Below are positions 24,001 through 36,440 of a stretch of 64,000 nt of DNA, piece after piece. Made by a program: the position numbers and the translations under genes. The stretch is taken from NCBI GenBank assembly GCA_012932865.1, contig SAXG01000037.1, positions 124,001-188,000 on the forward strand. The letters run 5' to 3'. The first letter of the stretch is position 1, and each line of letters starts with the position of its first letter. The notes beneath the pieces are model-generated. The model was given only the letters and a program-made list of their open reading frames with translations, was not told where the DNA came from and did no database searches. Source of the stretch: Amylostereum areolatum (lineage: Eukaryota > Basidiomycota > Agaricomycetes > Russulales > Stereaceae).

Positions 24001-26619
24001 ACGCAGCCTCAAATCCTCGGGCGTCGTCACGCAAGCCCTGTACAAGGTCAGGAGGGCTATACATCTCGCATATGCATCGTGTATGACCTTGTGCATATAG
24101 AGACGACATACAACGACCCTGCAGACAAACTCTGGGCCATATATCTCAAGGATGCGGACAAGAAGGACGACGAAATGGTGGCCACTTTGAAAGGTGATGC
24201 GGACGGAGTGCTCATCTTCGTGGGTCTCAATCACCTTTTCCTCCCCTTCCGCTGATTCCCACCCCCGAAAGACGGGTCTGTTTGCAGCAACCGTTGCAGC
24301 GTTCATTATCGAAGGATACAAGAACCTCCTCCCCGATTCCAGAGACGAAGTCGTCTCCCTCCTCAGTGGAATATCCGGCCAAATCGGTTCTCTCTCGAAC
24401 GGAACAAGGGCCATCCCTGCATCTCCACCGCCTTTCCACCCCCCTACCTCAGCGATTCGCGTTAACACGCTCTGGTTCAATTCATCAGTCTCTTCCTTAG
24501 TTTGTCCGTGGCACTCGCCGCCACTCTCATGCAACAGTGGTCGCGTCGCTACCTCCGTGCTGCTCGTCGGCGTGGTTCACCGCACAAGCGTGGACCAGTG
24601 CACATTCATCTTTACCACGGAATGAAGACGTTTCGGATCGAAGGCGCGGTCGAGCTCATCATTGGACTGCTCCACGTCGCGATGTTCTTGTTTGTCACCG
24701 GATTGATCGAGTTTTTGTTCGTGATCAGTCCCGATGTGACCCGCGCATTCCTTCCCTTCGTCGGGGTCAGCGTGACCGTGTACCTCGTGTTGAGCGTTTT
24801 TCCTTTCTTCTACCCCACAGCGCCGTACGACACACCCCTCACGTCTCTCCTTCGCTTCTTTGCCGTGTTGGCGTTTACCCTTGGCTGGTGGGTGCTTTGC
24901 TTCACGCAACTCATCGGAAAGATTGTCTGCAAGTCCATTCGATCCTGGTGGGACTTCCGTATCTGGCTCCGTCGCCACGCGTCCTTGGATCGCTTCAAAG
25001 CTGCGTTGCGCTCCACCTTTGGTACACGGACACACACGCTGGAAGCACTGTCCGCATCGCCCTCTGTTCCAAAGATCCAGTACGCGCTGCGTCTGACACT
25101 CAAGATGCTCGATGAGCAGTGGGAGGTGGAGGAGTTCCTCGCGGGCGTTCTAGATTTCCTACGCAGCCCGATTATTGGTGGACAAGGCCCCCCCGTCGTC
25201 TTTTACCTCCTCCAAGACAAATCACTCGTAAACAATATCCACAGCCTTCTCGAATCGTGCCGGAGTCAACCGGCAGACCATCCGATCCCTTCGCTCCCGC
25301 TGAGCCTCAGAACGCGCCGCGCCCAAGTTGTTCTGGATGCGTACCATGGCTTGCTTGGCCATGTCGCGGGATCATCGGTCCTTCTGCGTATCTTCAGAGA
25401 TGGCGGACTGAAGAATAAAATTCCCACAGGAGGACATCTGATCTCGCAAGGGTGGCGCAGAGACGCTGTATACTCTCCTACAGCTATTTACGTCCCAATA
25501 GCACGCGCGGCGCAAGGGCTCTGCACGGATGCAAACCCTTCCATCGCCATTTCCGCCGCGTGTACGGTTGCACGATGTCGAAGTGTACTAATGCACGCTC
25601 TCCTAGCAGACGGCAGAAATTCTGATAACTCGTCGATCCATCCCCTCTCCTTGGATTTCATATCCGTCATCTTAGAACACAGCTTGAGCGATCCGACGGG
25701 GCGGGTATGGAACTGGGGAAAGCTCCGGTACAAAGACTCCAAGTTTCGCTGGACATCCCCGTCGTCGCGGTTGGGCCACCAAAATGGGAACGCGTACACG
25801 ACTCGATTGATTCGCCGCTTGGGATTCCTAGACAACCTCATCAGCTTCGTGCACCACATCTGGACCCTCTTGCGGCGGCGTGCGCCCATCGCAAACGACG
25901 AAATAGTGATCGTTTTTGACACCATCAACATGCTCGCCACTGCATTTCGCACCGCTCACGTAGCGGAGAACGGCATCCTAGCAGAGGACGGTGTGACAGC
26001 ATTTGCAAACCTGTGGACGGACGTCGCGCGGCACCATGCGCAGGGGCGGGCCGCACGACGGGACATCCAGCGCGAGGTGACGAAGACGCTCTTCCATCGC
26101 CTGAAGCCCATTGCGGACATCATCTTACGCCCAGCTCACTCGCAGAGACACGCATCCCTCGATATCTCCCAAACACCCACATTTTCCTTTCCAGATCTCA
26201 CTCTTGCGGGGATGGACTCCGTCGAGAGCGCAGCTGCGGACGAGGCCGGAAACGATTCTCCATACGCATCGAGCGATGAGGACGAGATGTACAGTGGTGG
26301 GGAGGATGCCTCCGTACGCAGCCGGTGTTCCGGCGCACAACAGGGCTCATGCCTCTCGGGTAGTATCACGAGCGGTTTACCTCACGCTTTGCCGACTACT
26401 AGTAGGCCCGCGTCGGTCCCGGAGGATGAAAAAAAAGGTCAGTTTACGGACAGGAATCCAAAACCTCTCGTTTTTGACATGCCTAGATCTAGGCAAAGAG
26501 CCAGAAGGCGACCAGGCTGTCGAAGTGGTTGTAATATCGCGCAAAGACGAGCACTAAGATATACTTGTGCAGGTCTCAGTCTTACGGGACTTAAATCATG
26601 CCCACCAAACGGTCCATAA
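24001..26619 (+). pseudogene. DUF6535-like membrane protein, frame broken
   Basis: Member of a family common in Agaricomycetes and of unknown function. The first recognisable exon, up to 24219, carries ADKLWAIYLKDADKKDDEMV and DADGVLIF. A 52-nt intron (24220-24271) joins it to GLFAATVAAFIIEGYKNL, the usual first membrane segment. Then RVNTLWF and, in another frame, FISLFLSLSVALAATLMQQW with RRYL. The change of frame falls at 24476-24485, where TTCAA is followed by TTCAT: a five-base near-duplication inserted in the family's LWF-[IL]SL motif. After it one frame stays open for 700 codons to 26619, with two more hydrophobic segments (VAMFLFVTGLIEFLFVI and FFAVLAFTLGWWVLCFTQLI) and a long C-terminal region ending in an acidic and basic tail. 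The open downstream frame suggests a recent change or an assembly error. The start codon is not identified. Confidence 0.7.
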
Positions 26620-27350
26620 TGGGTGTGTGTCGTTCCCCTGTACTAGATATGCCTCCTCTGCGTCCCCTGGGTTGACCGTTCAACGTTTAACGTTCAACGT
26701 TCAACGTCGATGTTCTTCTTGAAAGTGTACTTGTAGTACACGGTCACGTGCAGAACAATGATCGGCCCTGTGACTACAAATTGAAATGAAGGTCAGTACA
26801 AATAAACAATAATAAATTTCCCCGCACCAAGTAGACTCCGGCTCGCGTCTCTCCCCGCCTTTTCCCCAACCCCCATCTTCTCGCCTTCTCCAGGTTCCCC
26901 ACACTCGGAAGGCACTGATCCTCGCCTTCCTTCCCCCCGCTGCTCCACGCTCTTGTCCTTCAGGTCGACGAAATACCGCTTCTGTACGTTGCCCATGATC
27001 CAGTGCATCTAGTCTGCATCCTAACGCGGGACCAAGAAGTCCCCACACGTGTCTCAGATAACCAACGCGTACCCCAGCTTGTAACCGCGTGTTTTTGTAT
27101 CGAAGGTGTCATCGCCGTGAGTATATGTTTTCTGGTGCGTGATCCAGCCCAGATACTCTGAGCACCACCGACGGATCCTATGACAGCTCCCGGGACGTCA
27201 TCCGACCTCTGTCTAACAATGGCCGCCCCACACCTGCTCCTTCCGTCGCCATCGGGGACCATGGTGAGCCACCACCCTACTCCTCACTTTCCTCCTTCTG
27301 ATCTGTCTCAGGATACTGTTTCGTCTGCTCCACCGTCAACACCGAGGACC
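26620..27350. other. intergenic with possible small minus-strand gene
   Basis: At 26675-26707 a seven-base unit like CGTTCAA is repeated about four times. On the minus strand, pieces such as TYTHGDDTFDTKTRGYKLG (about 27150-27080), HWIMGNVQKRYFVDLKDKS (about 27010-26950) and GPIIVLHVTVYYKYTFKKN (about 26767-26710, after a TCACAG acceptor) look protein-like and could be exons of a small membrane protein. Phases were not all resolved and I do not recognise the family. Confidence 0.3.
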
Positions 27351-28850
27351 ATGGCGCTTGATTACACGTCTCGACTCCCCGTGGAGAATATTGCTGAAAT
27401 CTTCTCCTTGCTCTGTCTCGGAGAGCACCTAGATTATATCAATACTCCTGACCGCTCTAAAGAGGCGGTCACGCTGTCGTGGGTGTCCAGACGCTGGCGC
27501 TTCATCACCCTGGATTTTCATCTGCTTTGGTCTCGGTTCGTGCTCGGTTGGTCGAACGATCTTGTGAAGACCTACATTCAACGGGCGGGGGCCACTCTCC
27601 TTTCCGTTTACGGCCGGCAGCGGAATCAAGAAGGGCTGCTAACTCTGCAGAACATGGAGTTCGTCTTCACCGCCGACGTCATGCCGCGCATACGTCTCAT
27701 TCATCTCGACCTCGAAATGGGTTGGCACATGCGTTGGGTCTATCATTTACTCTGCTCTAACCCCGCCCCATCCCTCGAGAACTTCACGTTCGTGTGCGAC
27801 CGGGCAGAGGAGATCCCGGTGGCGATGTTCGGGAAGACCACGCCCACGCAGCTCCGCGGCCTGACTCTCTTCAACGCGGACCTTTCCCCTTCGTCCCCCC
27901 TCTTCTCTTCCACTGTGACGTCCCTGAGGATCACATTGACCATCGTTGACAGCTTCATGGACGCGCTTCGCGCCCTTCCCGCCCTCCTCGATCTCACCAT
28001 CATTGCCTGCAACATCCCCTCCGACGAGCTTGGCGATAAGCAGGACATCGCACCCGTTGTCCTCCCGTGTCTGCGCTATCTGCACGTTAGCCAGTACGCC
28101 AAGTCGGTCGCGAAGTTCCTCCGCCTGCTCCAATTTCCCTGCTCGGCCGAGATCAGCCTCAAGGTGCAGGGCACGCCCAGTCCTGCCCCGATGACGGCCG
28201 TCTGCGCTGATGCAGTGCACGTCACATCTGCCCTCCGCGAACACTTCTCCTCCGCCGACGCGGCGAGCGCGTCGTTCGACATGCTCACCGTGCAGAACGG
28301 GAAGAAGGCAGGAGTGATGAGGGAGCTCGAGCTTATCCTCGGCGCAGACGAACGTGCGCAAATGGGCATACAACGCGCGTTGCTCCCGCCCCGCGTCCAG
28401 ATCACCCTGACCGGTGGGCCGAAGGAAGCCCCCGTCGACGTGCCGTGCACGCTGTCCACGCTCCTTTCCAGCCTCCCGGTCTGCGAGACCCTTCGTGCGT
28501 TGACCTTAGGCCCGGCAGAGGAGCTCGATCAGGACCCCGGTTGGCTTGCAGGTCTCCTCGAGCAGGCGAGCATCGAACGCATCGAGGCGGCGCGAGGCGG
28601 CGCGCGTGCGCTTATCTCGATGCTCATCCTTCCCGCTGGATTTTCGGGTCGGTGCATCGTCCCGTTTCCCCGGTTGCAGCGCCTCGTGCTGCACGACGTC
28701 GAGTTAGAGAAGCCCTGCGCGACGGCGTTTGCAGAGGGCATGCGGCGGCAGCGTCGTCCCCTCCGCGTTGCGGTGAGCAACGGCACGTCGCCAGACACGA
28801 TGGAGGCATTGGAGGAGGCGCTCGGCGAGGGTGGTTTGGAGGTGGTTTAG
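27351..28850 (+). CDS. F-box domain protein
   Basis: Predicted substrate-recognition subunit of an SCF ubiquitin ligase. The N-terminal F-box region reads RLPVENIAEIFSLLC, then an insertion, then SWVSRRWRFITLDFHLLWSRF, where the last Trp-rich part matches the C-terminal half of basidiomycete F-boxes. The remainder (about 430 residues) shows irregular leucine-rich units such as LRYLHVSQ and LPRLQRLVLHDVELE. Single uninterrupted frame of 499 residues from the ATG at 27351, which has a good ACCATGG context. The frame is open further up to 27180, so a longer start is possible. It is more distant from the F-box array at 36-42 kb than those genes are from each other. Confidence 0.82.
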   Translation: MALDYTSRLPVENIAEIFSLLCLGEHLDYINTPDRSKEAVTLSWVSRRWRFITLDFHLLWSRFVLGWSNDLVKTYIQRAGATLLSVYGRQRNQEGLLTLQNMEFVFTADVMPRIRLIHLDLEMGWHMRWVYHLLCSNPAPSLENFTFVCDRAEEIPVAMFGKTTPTQLRGLTLFNADLSPSSPLFSSTVTSLRITLTIVDSFMDALRALPALLDLTIIACNIPSDELGDKQDIAPVVLPCLRYLHVSQYAKSVAKFLRLLQFPCSAEISLKVQGTPSPAPMTAVCADAVHVTSALREHFSSADAASASFDMLTVQNGKKAGVMRELELILGADERAQMGIQRALLPPRVQITLTGGPKEAPVDVPCTLSTLLSSLPVCETLRALTLGPAEELDQDPGWLAGLLEQASIERIEAARGGARALISMLILPAGFSGRCIVPFPRLQRLVLHDVELEKPCATAFAEGMRRQRRPLRVAVSNGTSPDTMEALEEALGEGGLEVV

Positions 28851-29271
28851 GGTTCGCGTATGCGTACGCTGGGTGTGAGGAGGACACTGTCTCCGTATCT
28901 TTTCACTTTTCTGCTCTCATTGTACCATGACTTACATCGGATATCCCGTCGCTTTCTTCCCTACGTTCTCGAGGTTTTATTATGCCCACACACGCATGGC
29001 TCACGTAGATTGTACGATAATTATTTGCATAGACATGGCACCGTTGTAATTATTTACCGGAATACATCACTCTTCACTCTGGGACACCGGACGGCGCCAG
29101 AAAACTCGAAGGGGAATATTCCGGTGCCGATGAAGCCGGGGGCCGGCACGGGCTATGCCGACCAACGCCGGTTAGCACGTGGCCTCAGCCCTACAATTGC
29201 GCGCTTTATGATCGCCGTCAACTCCACTAAATGGACGACGAACAGCAGCTTGCGAATCCCCTCCTATCATC

Positions 29272-29802
29272 GTGCCCATATCGCGCCTCCCCGTCGAGAT
29301 TCCTCTACACATCTTCTCGTCTCTCATGGCAAATAAAGACGAGCTAGCAGCCATGATGCTCCGCGTATCGCATGTGTGCCGACACTGGCGCACAATCACC
29401 TTGGAGTGCAGCGTTCTATGGTCGAAAAATATCGCTCTGCTGGACAAAATGCATCGTCGCCCATTTGGAGCGTTCGAAGTCCTCCTTGTCCTCCATCTAC
29501 GCCTTCCGCGGGCCCATCCCTTCCAGGACGTGCGCACTGTCCGCTTTGCATCTACATTGCATCCGCCTCCTGCGCGTACACAATGACGGGACGAGCAGTG
29601 TATTGGCAGGCGTGATCATACTTATCCCGGAAGCGTGGCTACGAGAGACTACATAGCCCCGCACTTTATGCATGTCCGGCGTCTGACTATCTATGGGCCA
29701 GCCGGAGAAGAATCGTCTTCCACTTTTCCCCCAGGCGCGTATGAACCACGTCCCTTTCCGTTTCCCGGGTTCATCGACCAAAAGGGACAGTTGGATGGGT
29801 AG
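29272..29802 (+). pseudogene. broken F-box-like gene
   Basis: The first 70 codons encode an F-box: SRLPVEIPLHIFSSL, then LRVSHVCRHWRTITLECSVLW. At about 29440 the protein-like reading moves to another frame (HLERSKSSLSSIYAFRGP, then LHLHCIRLLRVH), and near 29610 to a third (YIAPHFMHVRRLTIYGPAG), which runs to a TAG at 29800. Two frame changes in 530 bases mean either a decayed gene or sequence errors. The C-terminal leucine-rich part is very short compared with the intact F-box proteins here, so it is probably also truncated. It converges on the membrane-protein gene ending at 29980. Confidence 0.6.
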
Positions 29803-29979
29803 ATTTGAGGGAAAGCTAGGGTTAGTGCGAGGAGATAAATGAGATGTTTCCGGACGGAGAAGTGATACAAGCAGCTAGTGGTGCAGCATCTAATAGTAAT
29901 TGCTGTTGCGTGTTCATACATACACAGTAATGAAAAAGCGACAAAAGTCAAGACGACAAAGCTCAGCCTACTGACCGCT

Positions 29980-31822
29980 TTATCGCACCTCCACCCCACG
30001 CTCAATATCCACTCTAATCCCGTTCGAACTTCCCAGATCGTACGAGCGATAGGACCCTCCGAGTTTTGTGTCCACGTCGCCGAGCTCGATCTCCGTCGCC
30101 ACACCTATGTTCCCGGCATCGTACGAGAGAGCGCCCGGGTTATTTCGGTGCTTGTTAAGCTGAACGACGCGCCGGCTTCCGCTGCTAGCGGCCGAGATGC
30201 TTGCAGTGATGACTGGATCGGTGGCGCGTTCACGAATGTCGAGGATCTTGAGATGGGAGTGGTTAGCGCCGGCAGGATGAGAGCCAAGGAAGTAGGCAAG
30301 GTACTCACAAGGCGGCAGGCGAGGATGGGGCCGAGCATGACCGTCAAGGGAATCATGATCGCTGACATGTCAGCTTCCGGTCTGCGAGGCCACTTAGCAT
30401 TTGTGGCGGGCATGTTGCTTGTTAACGACTCACTGGAAGTAGAAGATACCGTTGATCTACAGGAGAGACAGATCAGCTTTTGCAGGACGTGAACCGATGA
30501 AGTACATACCAAGTTTACGATCGAAATAAGGAGGTAATAGAACAGGCCCTCGCGCAAAAAGACTTGAATGATATGGCTGCTCGCTCCGTGGCGCGTACGC
30601 ATAAAAACGGCTTTCCCGACCGTCATAATGGTGATAATGCTGTCGAAGGCCAAGGGCGCAACCTGGAAGCAAGCTCGAAAAAATGATCAACTGGACGGAG
30701 GGACGTCGACTCACGAAGAACCCTGAGAGTAATGTTCATCTTCAGTGGATTACGGAAGACATGAGCTCTGTGACATACCGAGAATATGAGCCTCCCCTTC
30801 CTGAGATCTTGGGAAGCACGGGCCCGTATCCTTTATGATTTATGAAATATTAGCACGTCGGCATGCCAATACACGGAGGGAAAAAGAGACTTACACCTTC
30901 AATGAAAGCGAGGGCTACAGACGCGAGTGGGTCAACGTTCTCTCGGAGAGAGCCACTTGGAGGACGTACGGAACATGTGCTGGATGATGACATCGAGCTG
31001 ATAGGTAAGGACCCCTGCAAGCATTGCCAGCAAGCCTACGAGGACATATTTGTTGCGGTTGAAGAATGCATAAGTTCGCAAGAGGAGGATCGCTATGACG
31101 GTGTTGAAGAACAGTGTAAGTCTCGGTATCTTCACCAGCTCTCGGACGGACGCACCTTCAACAGCAGCCTGATTCCACATCGCGATCCCAATGGGCGACT
31201 GACGGAAAGCCTATATTCAGCAATCCTGTATGAGCGCCGTTACTAACCAGCCACGCACCTTGAAGATGCGTTGGCACGTTTCAAACGTGTGGTCGACAGT
31301 GAAGCACCACAGAAGATAAGGTATTATGCACAAGACCCAGTACCTGTTTTTGTCATCGTATGCGCCGATAGAAACATGCATAAACACGACTCACCTACAA
31401 AAAAGGTAAAGACCTTTCACGGTCGTCCACCGCGCTTTCCAGATCTAGGGTGGCCAGGCTATCAATAAATGAGGCTTCATCGCCAGTCGCAAGAGATGAC
31501 ATACATGGGTCCTCTCCCTCTTCAAGCTCGTAATCCAATCCCAGACCACAATAGCATCTATGAGACCGGGAAACCTCAGCGAATAGAACGACGATGATAT
31601 CCACGAATACGTACACATGCCTGCACGTCACCCCAAGTCCTCCGTAAGAGAAGAACCAAACAAAGTGGATGACAGAACTTACTGCAGAAATGGATTTGAG
31701 TTCTGCGCGTATCCAGGCTCGACGTTAGCGGGTCGCGGAGAACGAAAACTGGGGGAAGCGCACACGAAGATGAAGTACTTCGCCCGATTGACGAGTTTTT
31801 GGAGTTCTGCGGGGTCCGACAT
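29980..31822 (-). CDS. DUF6533-like multi-spanning membrane protein
   Basis: Reconstructed from many short exons on the minus strand. In order: a leader SDPAELQKLVNRAKYFIF from ATG 31822 (or a start at 31618), IDAIVVWDWITSLKRERTH (near 31530), IWKARWTTVKGLYLFCR (31445-31397), YWVLCIIPYLLWCFTVDHTF then ETCQRIFK (31350-31265), SPIGIAMWNQAAVEA joined to ILLLRTYAFFNRNKYVL (31210-31020), a short piece with LAFIEG, LAFDSIITIMTVGKAVF, EGLFYYLLISIVNL joined to INGIFYFQ, and IPLTVMLGPILACRL. A cytoplasmic tail with RATDPVITASISAA ends at the TAA at 29980. The WDW...L-x-x-E motif, W..VK..YL..RY motif and LRTYA(F/L) motif are typical of this Agaricomycete family of about seven membrane spans. Function is unknown; a sensing role has been guessed for such proteins but is not shown here. 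Some intron boundaries remain unresolved. Confidence 0.72.
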
Positions 31823-33470
31823 GGTCTCGAATTCAAGCGAACGTCCACTAAACCTGGCGAGTGGTGGGGTGCGATTCGGGAACCGCTGCGACCGGGAATG
31901 GGAAACTGGCAGACAACAGACCGCATGAGCTGTAGGGCATATAAGTAATCGTGTCTGATACAGGACCGCCCTGAAAGAAGCTAGGGTCGCATGGGCTCAA
32001 CGGAGATGCCGACGCACTGTGGTCGTCATGTTTGACGTGCTGAAAGCTAAAGCAAATTACAGTGAATGAATGCGACTGAACCCCGGTCCTCGAAGTGAAA
32101 TGCCCGACGCCTGGACCTGATCAGCGCGTCGAGCCTACAGCACACTGAGTACTTACAGGAGAAGGTTACAGTGCGTCGTAAAACAACCTATGTGTTGTGC
32201 TCGTTGCAAGTGCAATTAACCTTGATCCCCATTGAAAGCATGAACCGTAAGTGGTGTCGCCCTCATTACATATGGTCGAGACTGCGGGGTGCCAAGATAG
32301 AACGTTCGAGGGGATTTGGCGTTCAGTTGCGGGGTCCCTCTTCCAGACCGTGCTTTACAGCGGCGGGTCCCTGGAGATTTAAATTTGAGGGGACGCCGCT
32401 CAACGCGATTCGCCGGGCCCTGCCGAAATATGTCGTACTCTTACTACAAACAATTCAATCTTCGACCGCTGGAAAGCTGCTAGAATCTCTGCGAGTACTG
32501 TATAGAGCTGAGAATATGGGATTAGTCGCGAATCAAAGGGTGATATTGCGCGCATACGAACGTCGGGATTCCGAGTGCCCGTTCAAAAACCCCGAGTCCT
32601 GCGGTTGTTACAGACATTTGCCACTGGTCGTTGGGTCTTTAACCCAGAGAACGCCCCGAGCTCACTTGCGAAGGATAGGCCCAGGAGACGCTGAGAAAAA
32701 GACTCGCCGATGGCAAATATAGAATTGGCGAGTTTGCCCTTGTCCAGTCAGTCGAGGCGAAGATTAGGCGGAACGACGGCAGCTACTGCAGGTGCCAGGG
32801 AGGAGGGGCAGCGCTCCTCTACCGCCGCTCATCTCACGGAGAGTCGCCGTTGGAATCGAATACATCAATCTAGGTTGTCCATCGTACCTAGCTTTTCGTG
32901 ACCAAATGCCCTGGAGATACGCGGATAGCCTGATATTAGGGAGGAGAAGGAAGGAGTGCGTGCATCCGTGCATCGACGTGCGCTGAAAGGCAGGGCTGTT
33001 GATGAATGCACATGAAACATTGCGATTGGCGGATGCGTATGAGCGAGGGCGCAAAGTTGACATGGACAGTGAAGCACGCGCGCGCTTTTACGAAGTCGCC
33101 GTGTTCAGCGTATACCGGCAGCCTCTGGCAGCGTTTGAGCTTGTCACCCTCATCGATTTTTCTCGCCCGACCCTGTAATCTTCCCTGGAGAAATGGTTGA
33201 CGGGTGAACCCGATTCAACGCGGCAATCGCGTGGTGCGGACCTGGTGCGGACTGGTGCGGACTGGTGCGGGACCGGAGGACAGCACGAGACAGCACGGCG
33301 CCGGCAGTGGTGGTCCGTGCGGCGTGCGTGAGAAAAGGCGTTTTCGGACGGTAAACGAAGTCACAACTACGAACCGGAACACACGAAGTTAAAAGCTTCC
33401 ACACTACATAGATAATGAATTAATGCGTAGTATGTCATAGGTTGTCTGCTGCTCATCGACATCAAGCAAG
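31823..33470. other. intergenic, no supported gene
   Basis: No recognisable coding exon. A ten-base unit CTGGTGCGGA is repeated about three times at 33240-33270. Confidence 0.5.
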
Positions 33471-35387
33471 CTACGCCGTGGTCCGCGGGACAAACGCCAA
33501 ACGACAGCCCATCGCCGCCGGGAAGATCACCTACATGGGTACACCAGCGATTAGCAGTTTTATTCAGGTGTACGCCTAGAGGTAGTCACTCACAAAGCTG
33601 TCCCTCATATCCATGCTCCTGTCGGTCGTCTCCTTCGGCGCAACGATCTCGAAATTCCGCGCCAAAGCTGCCGTACCAATACGCAACATCATCATGGCAA
33701 GGTTCTGTCCACCGCACACGCGCATTCCCGATCCGAAGGGCATGCTATGGAGGTTCATGTCCGCAAGTTCGGATTCCGAAGCGTCGAGCCAACGAGAAGG
33801 AAGAAATGTGTTGGGCGATGGGAAGACGGCGGGATTGCGATGCATAGACCAGCTTTGTGTGGCGACCTCCGTACCGGCCGGGATGTCGAGGCCCATGATG
33901 TCGAAGGGGCCCTGGGGTGCGATGCGCGGGAGTATGCTGGGGGCAGAGCCATACAAGCGCAGCGCTTCCAAGAGACGACCGATTAACCTCACTGGAAGGA
34001 GGGATAGAAATATAAACGACGCACTTTCTTTGATGACGGCGTTGAGATAGGGAAGGTCTTGGAGTGCGGCGATGTCGGGAATGCGACGCCCATCGAACAT
34101 CGCAGCATCCAACTCGGCGCGGAGCTGTCGCCCTACGTCCGGGCGGCGGCTAAGCTCCCAGAAGAGGTATGCGAGGGACGTCGAAGTTGTATCGGTACCA
34201 GCGATGCTACAAGAGAAGGGGAGATGAGCGAAAACGGCCAGTAAAAAGGATGCACCCACAAATGACCCATGTGCTCCGCAATGATGTCTCCATCGTCCAT
34301 CGGCTCGTTTGATGGCAAACGGTACTGCACGAGCCGATGCACGAGAGGAAGCCTCTCAGCCTCGTCCAGCTTTCCCGCGTTGGCTATTTCTGCGTGGGTC
34401 TCCCGCACGCGGTCGCCGATGAATACCGCCATCATCCGATCCGAATCGAGGAACAGGCGGACGCGTTGGTTCGGGATTTTGTAGAGCATGTCAAACGCCC
34501 AGACGGGAAGAAGAGTCCTCTGAACGACACCGTCAGCAACAAGCGCGGTCAAGACTATCCCAGCACGTACCATTACGGCCAGTTTGGGGAAGTCGTCGAT
34601 CGCCCGGACCAGATAGTTCACCCCGTGTTTGGACGCTTCCTCCAGAGCACCTAGCTTGTAATCGAACGCGACTACCGCACCGATGTCGACGAGCATCTCG
34701 CGGAATAGGTGCAAGCAATCTACAGGCGTCTTTCCACCGTTGTCTTCAAGAATCTACCGTGGCGGTCAGCAGAAGACGCAATGCATGGGAACTAACGCAC
34801 ATCGACGACTTTGAGAACGAAGCTATGCAGCTCAGGCTGGAAGAGGGAAAGATTGGTGGGGGTATAGTGAGATGCGAAGCTCTTCCGGCGAAGGGCATGG
34901 TCGGCGTGAGGCAATGTTGTCATCCTAAACGGCAAAGGTAAGCTTAACGAAGGGGGTGGAGAGTATGCGAGCCTACGCATGGTCACGGTCGTTTCTAAGA
35001 GTATACACCGCGAGGTGAGTAAACGGAAAGCGCAACAACAAGAAGAACGCACGTCTGAATCCCCTTGTACCAAACGCTCTTACTGAACTTCGGACTCGCG
35101 TAGACTTTCTTGTTTGTCGGGGCATCGTTGTATACGACTTTGTTGGGGCCAACCCGCACCACGGGACCGTACGCCTCGAAGAGCTCGTCTATCGCCCTGC
35201 ACTGTCGAAGGCGCAAAGTATGCGATGTCAGCCAAGCGTCCGAGATGGCTGCATACCAAGGTCCAGGGACATGACGCAGAGGAGACAGGAAGATTTGGTA
35301 TATGCCGTTGACGACAAAGTAAAGAACGAAAGCGACACCGAGGGTGTATATGAGGTTTGAGAAGAGGGAACCAATGAGCGAGGACAT
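33471..35387 (-). CDS. cytochrome P450 monooxygenase
   Basis: Haem-thiolate oxygenase anchored in the ER membrane. Start ATG at 35387 gives a hydrophobic anchor (LIYTLGVAFVLYFVVNGIY) followed by the proline hinge HVPGPWYAAI. Landmarks in order: YGPVVRVGPNKVVYND, RRKSFASHYT, the I-helix AGTDTTSTS, the K-helix E-x-x-R (ES joined across an intron to LRLYG), FLPSRWL in the PERF position, and the haem loop FGSGMRVCGG with the axial Cys. The last exon after an ACATGTAG acceptor encodes IFPAAMGCRLAFVPR and stops at 33471. About six introns. All key residues are present, so it should be active. The clan resembles fungal multi-product P450s, but I cannot name the CYP family. No biosynthetic partner genes lie nearby, so its substrate is unknown. 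Confidence 0.92.
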
Positions 35388-36435
35388 GTTGTCGCTCGTT
35401 CAAGGGCGATGGTGAAAGAAAAGCGACCCAGAGCAAGCGTGTATATACGGTGGACCCTGGTGGACCCGACCGCCTGATGGGCCCGCCTCAGTAAAAACTC
35501 CGAAAAACCTGTCACCAGATGTTTGAGATCGGTGGCCAGCCCCCAGAAAAAAAGGAACACTTCCCTCAGGGCAAGGAGAGCTGGTTGCGGGGGCGACTTC
35601 ATCAAAGAGAAGTTAAGTAATTGCTCTTAAATTGGGCCCAGAGGTATTCCTTGATACCAGTAGACTTTGAGCGTTGCGATGGACAGGAGGCAAGTTGTCG
35701 TAGAGCATAGAATAGACCTATAAGTCGGCATGGACGACGAAGGAGACGACTGGTGAAGCGCGCGGTGGAGGGAGAGGCGAAAATGTCTCCCGTGATCCGA
35801 TCGTGGCTTCTCCGGGCCGATTATGAAATTTTCATCGCTGGCAGGGCCGCAGTGACAACGACTCAACGTAAGTACTCAACCTCCGATGGGAGGACAGGCT
35901 GAGGACAGGTCGCAAACTTGGTGGGCGATAACTCATTCTCATGGATCTTGAAGTATGACCACTTAAACTTTTTGAATACATGTGCCGCTACTCACTCTTG
36001 CTGTGGTAGGAGAAGCTTGGGTGCGTATTCCCGGGCATTTTCAAGTTTATGCAGGGTTGCTAACTCGGGTTTCTCATCGATACGCGTCGCATTCGGGTCG
36101 TATTGTGGTCATTCATGTGTAGACACTGGCACGTGATCGCGACTTCTTCGAAGTGCCATTGCACTCACGGAGAGGTTTACACGGCATCGAGTCCCTCGTT
36201 TGTTCACACAAGACACTCATAGACGAATACGAGAGGTGCGCACGATTCTTTCTGGACCACCCAAGACCTCTTTAAATATGCCGTCCGACATAGGTCTCGA
36301 CTCTGAAGCTTCGATTATTGGTCAATTCAAGGGAATTTGAAAAACTGTTGAAGTAGCGATAACTTATGGACGGTTGTGTATTTATGGTGGTCCACCGAGG
36401 TGTGTCATACAGTAGCGTTCGCGACGCCACAGTCT
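35388..36435. other. intergenic, upstream region of the P450 gene
   Basis: Contains GTATATAC at about 35442-35449, some 55 bases upstream of the P450 start and a possible TATA-like element. No gene is supported in the rest. Confidence 0.4.
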
Positions 36436-36440
36436 AAAGT

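Noticed and set aside
33471..35387. Secondary-metabolite gene cluster around the P450
   Set aside because: No terpene synthase, PKS, NRPS or tailoring partner is adjacent; neighbours are a DUF6533-like protein and F-box genes.
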